Positions 59,169 to 64,000 of a stretch of DNA of 64,000 bases are shown here, one piece after another (the stretch's first letter is position 1; each line of letters starts with the position of its first letter). Source of the DNA: Pseudomonas paralactis (lineage in GTDB: Bacteria > Pseudomonadota > Gammaproteobacteria > Pseudomonadales > Pseudomonadaceae); the NCBI RefSeq assembly GCF_001439735.1, contig NZ_JYLN01000014.1, positions 23,211 to 87,210 on the forward strand, written 5' to 3'. Under the pieces are notes generated by a model. It was not told the DNA's origin, did no database searches, and worked only from the letters and a program-made list of their open reading frames with translations. Both the position numbers and the translations under genes were made by a program.

Positions 59169-61067
59169 CTACAGGGCCAGACGTGCCAAACGCTCGCGCA
59201 CCGACGCCTCGATGCCGGCCTCGTCCAACCCGCACTCGGCCAGCATCTGCGCCGGCTTGGCGTGCTCGACGTACACATCCGGCAAGCCCAGGTGCAGCAC
59301 CGACTTGAGGATGTTCTCCCGGGCCAGGAACTCGCTGACTGCCGCACCGGCGCCGCCCATGATGGCGTTCTCTTCGACGGTCACCAACAGTTCATGGCTC
59401 GCGGCGATTTCGCGTACCAGCGCTTCATCCAGCGGCTTGACGAAACGCATGTCGACCACCGTGGCATCCAGCTTCTCAGCCACTTTCAGCGCTTCGGCCA
59501 GTTGTACGCCAAACACCAGGAATGCAGTCTTGCTGCCTTGGCGACGCACAATGCCTTTACCGATTTCAATCGGCTCCAGGTCTTTCTCGATCACGGCATT
59601 CGGGCCTGTGCCGCGCGGGTAGCGCACGGCGGCCGGGCCGTTGTACAGGTGGCCGGTGCTGAGCATCTTGCGCAGTTCGTTCTCGTCGCTGGGCGTCATC
59701 ACCAGTATGCCGGGGATGCAGCGCAGGTAGGACAGGTCGAAACTGCCGGCGTGGGTCGGGCCGTCTTCGCCCACCAGGCCGGCGCGGTCGATGGCGAACA
59801 GCACATCGAGGTTCTGCACCGCCACATCGTGAACCAGTTGGTCATAACCGCGCTGCAGGAAGGTGGAGTAGATCGCTACCACCGGCTTGGCGCCTTCGCA
59901 GGCCATACCGGCGGCGAAGGTGACAGCGTGCTGCTCGGCAATTGCCACGTCGAAGTAACGCAGCGGGAAACGCTCGCTGAACGCCACCAGATCGGAGCCT
60001 TCCTTCATCGCCGGAGTAATGCCTACCAGGCGTGGGTCGGCGGCGGCCATGTCGCACAGCCATTCGCCAAATACACCGGAATACTTCGGCCCGCTGGCTT
60101 TTTTAGGCGCGGCGGCGGGAGCGTCCAGGGGTTCGAGCTTGGTGATCGCGTGGTAACCAATCGGGTCGACTTCCGCCGGAGCGAAGCCTTTGCCCTTCTT
60201 GGTGACAATATGCAGGAACTGCGGGCCCTTGAGGTCGCGCATGTTGCGCAACGTGGCGATCAGTGTCGGCAGGTCGTGGCCGTCGATAGGGCCGATATAG
60301 TTCCAGCCCAGTTCTTCGAACAGGGTGCCGGGTACCAGCATGCCTTTGGCATATTCTTCGGTGCGACGGGCGATCTCCCACGCGCCAGGCAGGCGCGACA
60401 GCACTTTCTTGCTGCCTTCGCGCATGCTGGCGTAGGTGCGGCTGGAGAGGATTTTCGCCAGGTAATTGGACAGGCCACCGACATTGCGCGAGATCGACAT
60501 GTCGTTGTCGTTGAGGATCACCAACATGTTGGCGTCCACTTCCGGCGCATGGTTGAGCGCTTCGAAGGCCATGCCGGCAGTCAACGCACCATCCCCGATC
60601 ACGGCAATCGCTTTGCGATCGCTGTTTTGCAGACGGGCGGCAATCGCCATGCCCAGCGCGGCACTGATGGAGGTGCTGGAATGGCCGACGCCAAAGGTGT
60701 CGTACTCGCTTTCGGAGCGGCGCGGAAAGGCGGCCAGCCCGTCCTTCTGGCGCAGGCTGCCCATGCGCTCGCGACGGCCGGTGAGAATTTTATGCGGATA
60801 CGCCTGATGGCCCACGTCCCACACCAGCCGGTCGTCCGGGGTGTCGAACACGTAATGCAGGGCGATCGTCAGCTCGATCACGCCCAGCCCGGCGCCGAAA
60901 TGCCCACCGGTCTGGCCGACCGTATAGAGCAATTCCAGGCGCAACTCATCGGCCAGGGTTTCCAGCTCGGCTTCACCCAGTCGACGCAGGCCGTCCGGCG
61001 TGGCAGCGCGGTCGAGCAGGGGCGTGGACGGGCGTTTGCGGGGAATCTCTTGAAACGTCGTGGGCAT
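59169..61067 (-). CDS. dxs: 1-deoxy-D-xylulose-5-phosphate synthase
   Basis: 632 aa, thiamine-diphosphate enzyme that opens the MEP isoprenoid route. Domains: N-terminal TPP-binding (VGHSSTSISAALGMAIA, GDGALTAGMAFEALN, NDNDMSIS), central pyrimidine-binding (DVAIAEQHAVTFAAGMACEGAKPVV), C-terminal transketolase domain. The long plus-strand frame opposite is a shadow. ThiL upstream makes its cofactor. Confidence 0.97.
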   Translation of the reverse strand: MPTTFQEIPRKRPSTPLLDRAATPDGLRRLGEAELETLADELRLELLYTVGQTGGHFGAGLGVIELTIALHYVFDTPDDRLVWDVGHQAYPHKILTGRRERMGSLRQKDGLAAFPRRSESEYDTFGVGHSSTSISAALGMAIAARLQNSDRKAIAVIGDGALTAGMAFEALNHAPEVDANMLVILNDNDMSISRNVGGLSNYLAKILSSRTYASMREGSKKVLSRLPGAWEIARRTEEYAKGMLVPGTLFEELGWNYIGPIDGHDLPTLIATLRNMRDLKGPQFLHIVTKKGKGFAPAEVDPIGYHAITKLEPLDAPAAAPKKASGPKYSGVFGEWLCDMAAADPRLVGITPAMKEGSDLVAFSERFPLRYFDVAIAEQHAVTFAAGMACEGAKPVVAIYSTFLQRGYDQLVHDVAVQNLDVLFAIDRAGLVGEDGPTHAGSFDLSYLRCIPGILVMTPSDENELRKMLSTGHLYNGPAAVRYPRGTGPNAVIEKDLEPIEIGKGIVRRQGSKTAFLVFGVQLAEALKVAEKLDATVVDMRFVKPLDEALVREIAASHELLVTVEENAIMGGAGAAVSEFLARENILKSVLHLGLPDVYVEHAKPAQMLAECGLDEAGIEASVRERLARLAL

Positions 61068-61177
61068 CAGGCGAATCGTTATAGGTATAGAAGAGGCGGC
61101 AGTTTACCTCAAGCCGTGCAAACTGCCCACGCAGAGCGCCGAACTTGGCCGATATGCGGCGCAAATGGCCGCGGCTG

Positions 61178-62065
61178 TCAGTGGCGGCGCTCGACGATAT
61201 ACCGCGCCAGGTCGCGCAGTGGCTCGGCTGCCGCGTCGAAAGGTCGCAGGGCTTCCAGCGCCTGGTCGCGTAGCTCAATGGCGTACGCCTTGGCGGCTTC
61301 CAGCCCCAGCAGGGCCGGATAGGTCGGCTTGTCTCGTGCGATATCGGCGCCCTGGCGTTTACCGAGGGTGGCGGTATCGCTTTCCACGTCGAGAATATCG
61401 TCCTGTACCTGGAAGGCCAGGCCGATCGCGCGGGAATAGGTCTGCAGCGCCGCCAATTGCTCGGCGTCGGCACGGCCACTGGCCAGGGCGCCCAGCTGCA
61501 CGGCGGCCTCAATCAGCGCACCGGTCTTGTGGCGATGCATGTGTTCGAGGGCTTTTTGATCGAGCTTGAGGCTGACCGAGCCCATGTCGATGGCCTGCCC
61601 GCCGACCATTCCAGCGGGGCCCGCGGCGTGGGCCAGGGCGGTGACCATGCGCAAGCGGATCTCGGCGTTGACACTGCTTAGCGTCGGGTCCAGCAATGCG
61701 CTGAACGCCAGGCTCTGCAAGCCGTCCCCGGCCAGAATTGCGTAGGCCTCATCGAAGGCTTTGTGGGTGGTGGGCTGGCCGCGACGCAGATCGTCGTCGT
61801 CCATCGCCGGCAGGTCGTCGTGTACCAGGGAATAGGCGTGAATTAACTCCACCGCACACGCCGCGCCATTGGCCTCGGCCGCCGGTGCGCCCAGGGCTTC
61901 ACAGGCCGCATAGGCCAGCAACGGGCGCACCCGCTTGCCGCCATTCATCACGCTGTAACGCATGGCTTCATAGAGGCGCGTCATTTCCGGGCTTGGCGCC
62001 ACAAACAAGGGCTCTAGCGCCGCATTCACCCGGGCTTGGCTACTGGCCTGATACGCGCTGATCAT
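61178..62065 (-). CDS. ispA: Farnesyl diphosphate synthase
   Basis: 295-aa short-chain prenyl transferase. First aspartate-rich motif DDLPAMDDDDLRRG (about 83-96), second FQVQDDILDVESD (about 220-232), and the GGKRVRPLL pyrophosphate motif. It condenses IPP and DMAPP to FPP. It overlaps xseB by 4 bases and precedes dxs in the standard xseB-ispA-dxs order. Confidence 0.96.
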   Translation of the reverse strand: MISAYQASSQARVNAALEPLFVAPSPEMTRLYEAMRYSVMNGGKRVRPLLAYAACEALGAPAAEANGAACAVELIHAYSLVHDDLPAMDDDDLRRGQPTTHKAFDEAYAILAGDGLQSLAFSALLDPTLSSVNAEIRLRMVTALAHAAGPAGMVGGQAIDMGSVSLKLDQKALEHMHRHKTGALIEAAVQLGALASGRADAEQLAALQTYSRAIGLAFQVQDDILDVESDTATLGKRQGADIARDKPTYPALLGLEAAKAYAIELRDQALEALRPFDAAAEPLRDLARYIVERRH

Positions 62066-62304
62066 TCCGGCTGTTCCGCATCGAAAGGTTCTTCGGCCAA
62101 CTCCCCGTCACGCTCCAGCAACACCTGGACCTTCTGCTCCGCCTGCGCCAACGCGCTCTGACAGTCGCGGGTCAGGCCGATGCCTTGCTCAAACGCCGTC
62201 AACGAGTCTTCCAGCGACAACTCGCCGTTCTCCAGACGCTCGACCAGGGTTTGCAGGTCGGCGAGGGATTGTTCGAAATCGAGTGCAACTTTTTTGCGGG
62301 CCAT
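62062..62304 (-). CDS. xseB: Exodeoxyribonuclease VII small subunit
   Basis: 80 aa with the helical XseB core (FEQSLADLQTLVERLENGELSLEDSLTAFEQGIGLTRDCQSALAQAEQKVQ). It forms ExoVII with XseA, which is not in this window. It is the first gene of the xseB-ispA-dxs operon. Confidence 0.95.
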   Translation of the reverse strand: MARKKVALDFEQSLADLQTLVERLENGELSLEDSLTAFEQGIGLTRDCQSALAQAEQKVQVLLERDGELAEEPFDAEQPE

Positions 62305-62459
62305 GGCGGCAATTCCGGTAGACGGTAAACCGGCGCGACACTAGCAGACATGGGGGATTGGGGCAAATGAGTGGGGCTGTTACTGCTGGGTGGGGTGAGC
62401 CGAATAGAGGGGGTTATTCGGCTCATTTGGTGAGCCGATTGCGCGAGCTATTTCGCATG

Positions 62460-62873
62460 TTAGTGAAAAGAGGCGTCGATTCTTTCGACTTTTAGTTTGA
62501 TAAAGTGGTCGTTGCATTCGGGGTGGTCGTAGTGTACGCCCTCGACATTAAGAAATGTGAAAGTCATTAAGATTTCATTGCGCAGGTGTCCGTAGAGTAC
62601 ATAGGAATAACCGCGATTTGTATGTCTTATCAGTGTTTTAGTTTCGTCAGTCCGTTCAATTTCGTAGTTTTCGGAAAGATTTAATGTGAGTTCTACGTCA
62701 TACGTCTTACCCACTTCAAGTTCATAGGGGCAATAGCTGGCGAAGCAGTTTATAGTCGTTCCTTCGATGATCAGAGTCACGTCTTCTTCTATATGCTCGT
62801 TGAGCGCTACCACTTTTGCTTTTTTATAATTATTGGTTGTAAGGTGTGATGGTTTTGTCAGTGGCGTCGCCAT
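62460..62873 (-). CDS. Putative immunity protein for the Rhs toxin
   Basis: 137 aa, AT-rich and unlike its core neighbours. The ATG at 62873 has a strong GGAGGG site and lies 44 bases inside the 3' end of the rhs gene, in another frame. There is no signal peptide, so it would be cytoplasmic. The fold looks mostly beta (KVVALNEHIEEDVTLIIEGTTINCF; YDVELTLNLSENYEI). No family is recognised; immunity is inferred only from position behind an Rhs toxin. Confidence 0.7.
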   Translation of the reverse strand: MATPLTKPSHLTTNNYKKAKVVALNEHIEEDVTLIIEGTTINCFASYCPYELEVGKTYDVELTLNLSENYEIERTDETKTLIRHTNRGYSYVLYGHLRNEILMTFTFLNVEGVHYDHPECNDHFIKLKVERIDASFH

Positions 62874-64000
62874 TTATTACCCTCCAGAAGTCTTTCCCAC
62901 TTTTGGTATGTAAGGTGGTTATGTTGCCAGCTGAATTCGTACCCGCGAATGCGAATTTGGCTTGGCCCGTTCTATTCGTTCCCATGAGTAAAACATATCC
63001 TGTTGTCGATTTGCTTTTGTAGAGGTAATTGATAGGAATTCCTTCGTTCACGACATGTCGTGCCGTCAGTAAATATTCATTGGGGGTCTCTACTCCGAAT
63101 TCTGGCCCATGCTTTTCGTAATGCTCGTTTAGTTTTTGCTTGTTGGCAAACTCCGTTGGACGGGTTGTTACGGTTGGCTGGTTTGGTTCGCCTGTATTTA
63201 TCTTAGCTGTATCTGCCGGCTCTTCAACGCCTGCCTGCGATTTGCATCCGTCCTCCCCAGGACATCTACTCAACCCTAGCGGATCCACCCAACCCGTAGG
63301 ATTGGGCACGTACAGGTACCCATTGATCCCACCCGCCAACTTCACCGGATCCGGTGTCAGGTAGCGACCAATATCCGGATTGTAATAGCGATGGCGGTTG
63401 TAGTGCAGCCCGCTTTCCGCATCGAAATACTGACCCTGAAAGCGCAGCGGATTATCAATTTTGCCTACGTCGAGCCGGGCGATCTGGCCGTAGGCGCGGT
63501 AGTGAGCTGACCAGACGATTTCGCCCTCGGGGCTGGTTAGTTCCTGCGGTGTGCCGAGGTGGTCGAGTTGGTAGTGGTAGGGCGTTGTGGCTTGTGGTCC
63601 GTAGCCTTCCAGCAGTGCTAATGGCCGGAAGCTTTCGGGCTCGTAGAGGTAACTGCGATGGCGTTCCGCATGGTGCTCGGCAATCAGCTTGTCGCCTTGC
63701 CAGAAAAATTCGGTGGTCTTGCCATCCACGGTTTTGCTGACACGTCGCCCAAACGGGTCATACCGATAGCTTGCGGTCTGCCCGTTGGGTTTGGTGAAGC
63801 CAATCAACCGATGCTGGCAGTCGTAGCGATATTCCGTGACGAGTTGATGACCCTTGCCGCGCCGTTCGCGGATGAGGTTGCCGAAGGCGTCGTAGTCGTA
63901 ATGGCGGTCGCCCTGGATCATCAGGCGGTTGCCGGCAACGATGTCCGGGCCGGGGCGGTCTTGCATCAGCAGGTTGCCCGCCGGGTCGTGGGCGAAGCGT
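62830..64000 (-). CDS. Rhs-family polymorphic toxin, C-terminal part (5' end outside window)
   Basis: The frame is open to the window edge; at least 389 aa are visible. YD-repeats (HYDYDAFGNLIRERRGKG, RYDPFGRRVSKTVDGKT) run to the core-ending motif YLTPDPVKLAGGINGYLYVPNPTGWVDPLGLS, after which the variable toxin tip of about 140 aa begins. The tip (NEHYEKHGPEFGVETPNEYLLTARHVV ... GNITTLHTKSGKDFW) resembles BECR-fold RNase-like toxins, which I give with low certainty. The tip and the gene behind it are AT-rich, a sign of module exchange. Confidence 0.88.
   Translation of the reverse strand, partial: RFAHDPAGNLLMQDRPGPDIVAGNRLMIQGDRHYDYDAFGNLIRERRGKGHQLVTEYRYDCQHRLIGFTKPNGQTASYRYDPFGRRVSKTVDGKTTEFFWQGDKLIAEHHAERHRSYLYEPESFRPLALLEGYGPQATTPYHYQLDHLGTPQELTSPEGEIVWSAHYRAYGQIARLDVGKIDNPLRFQGQYFDAESGLHYNRHRYYNPDIGRYLTPDPVKLAGGINGYLYVPNPTGWVDPLGLSRCPGEDGCKSQAGVEEPADTAKINTGEPNQPTVTTRPTEFANKQKLNEHYEKHGPEFGVETPNEYLLTARHVVNEGIPINYLYKSKSTTGYVLLMGTNRTGQAKFAFAGTNSAGNITTLHTKSGKDFWRVINGDATDKTITPYNQ

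Noticed and set aside
59262..61322. 686-codon open frame on the plus strand opposite dxs and ispA
   Set aside because: It lies antisense to two certain housekeeping genes in a GC-rich region; its translation is low-complexity His/Gln/Arg-rich and matches no family.
1..64000. tRNA genes, CRISPR arrays, insertion sequences or prophage
   Set aside because: No CCA-ended cloverleaf candidates, spaced direct repeats, transposase or phage genes were recognised by reading; REP palindromes are the only repeats.

Overview
The window looks like a chromosomal segment of a Pseudomonas fluorescens-group bacterium. The ribosomal-protein cluster, the katA/ferritin/uvrA/YajR-type MFS/ssb run, and the later oprG ... 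Zur-regulated zinc operon ... nrdR-rib-nusB-thiL-ribA-dxs-ispA-xseB run match the gene order I remember from P. aeruginosa PAO1. Several families of Pseudomonas REP palindromes confirm the genus. No rRNA, tRNA, CRISPR array, insertion sequence or prophage was seen.

Layout. 1-10226: end of the S10 operon (rpsC' rplP rpmC rpsQ), the spc operon (rplN to rpmJ, with secY) and the alpha operon (rpsM rpsK rpsD rpoA rplQ), closed by a clear terminator. 10300-12540: katA and a non-haem ferritin, each with a terminator. 12554-17544: uvrA (minus strand, LexA-like box), a YajR-type MFS transporter and ssb. 17595-29930: an 11-gene minus-strand cluster plus a divergent MocR-type regulator. Its content and order (SGNH protein, 27-aa ORF, haem-oxygenase-like diiron protein, amidinotransferase, LysE, carbamoyltransferase, 47-aa ORF, class III aminotransferase, formyltransferase, LysE, LysE) identify it as a gvg cluster. 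In P. fluorescens WH6 this cluster makes 4-formylaminooxyvinylglycine (FVG, germination-arrest factor), an oxyvinylglycine that blocks grass-seed germination and inhibits Erwinia amylovora. This is the most interesting system in the window. 30017-34457: tam, a cysteine hydrolase, a GlxA-like AraC regulator, and a DUF3182 gene overlapping a hydrolase gene. 34462-38366: ybhN, clsB, ybhP and a DUF72 gene (minus strand). 38681-42721: a large MscS-type channel, an RmlD-like reductase and oprG/ompW.

42816-46119: a DUF2796 / ABC ATPase / permease / DUF3299 operon behind a near-perfect Zur box, a second zinc-uptake route of the ZrgABCDE type (PA4063-PA4066 in PAO1). 46203-48656: a small conserved protein, a CnoX-like thioredoxin, a methyltransferase and a YbaY-like lipoprotein. 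48797-57060: nrdR, ribD, ribE, ribBA, ribH, nusB, thiL, a periplasmic binding protein, ribA, a small membrane protein and a BtuF-like protein. 57151-62304: a BtuB-like receptor, then dxs, ispA and xseB, the isoprenoid precursor block. 62460-64000: an AT-rich immunity-like gene and the toxin-bearing end of an Rhs protein that runs off the window.

How the genes work together. The ribosomal, riboflavin, isoprenoid and repair genes are core housekeeping. The accessory layer is the gvg cluster, inserted next to ssb where PAO1 carries pyochelin genes, and the Rhs toxin/immunity tail. In the gvg cluster the spacing is tight, and both tiny ORFs have their own ribosome binding sites. The divergent PLP-binding regulator gvgR and a 310-bp AT-rich intergenic region with inverted repeats suggest control by an amino-acid- or PLP-linked signal; that last point is inference.
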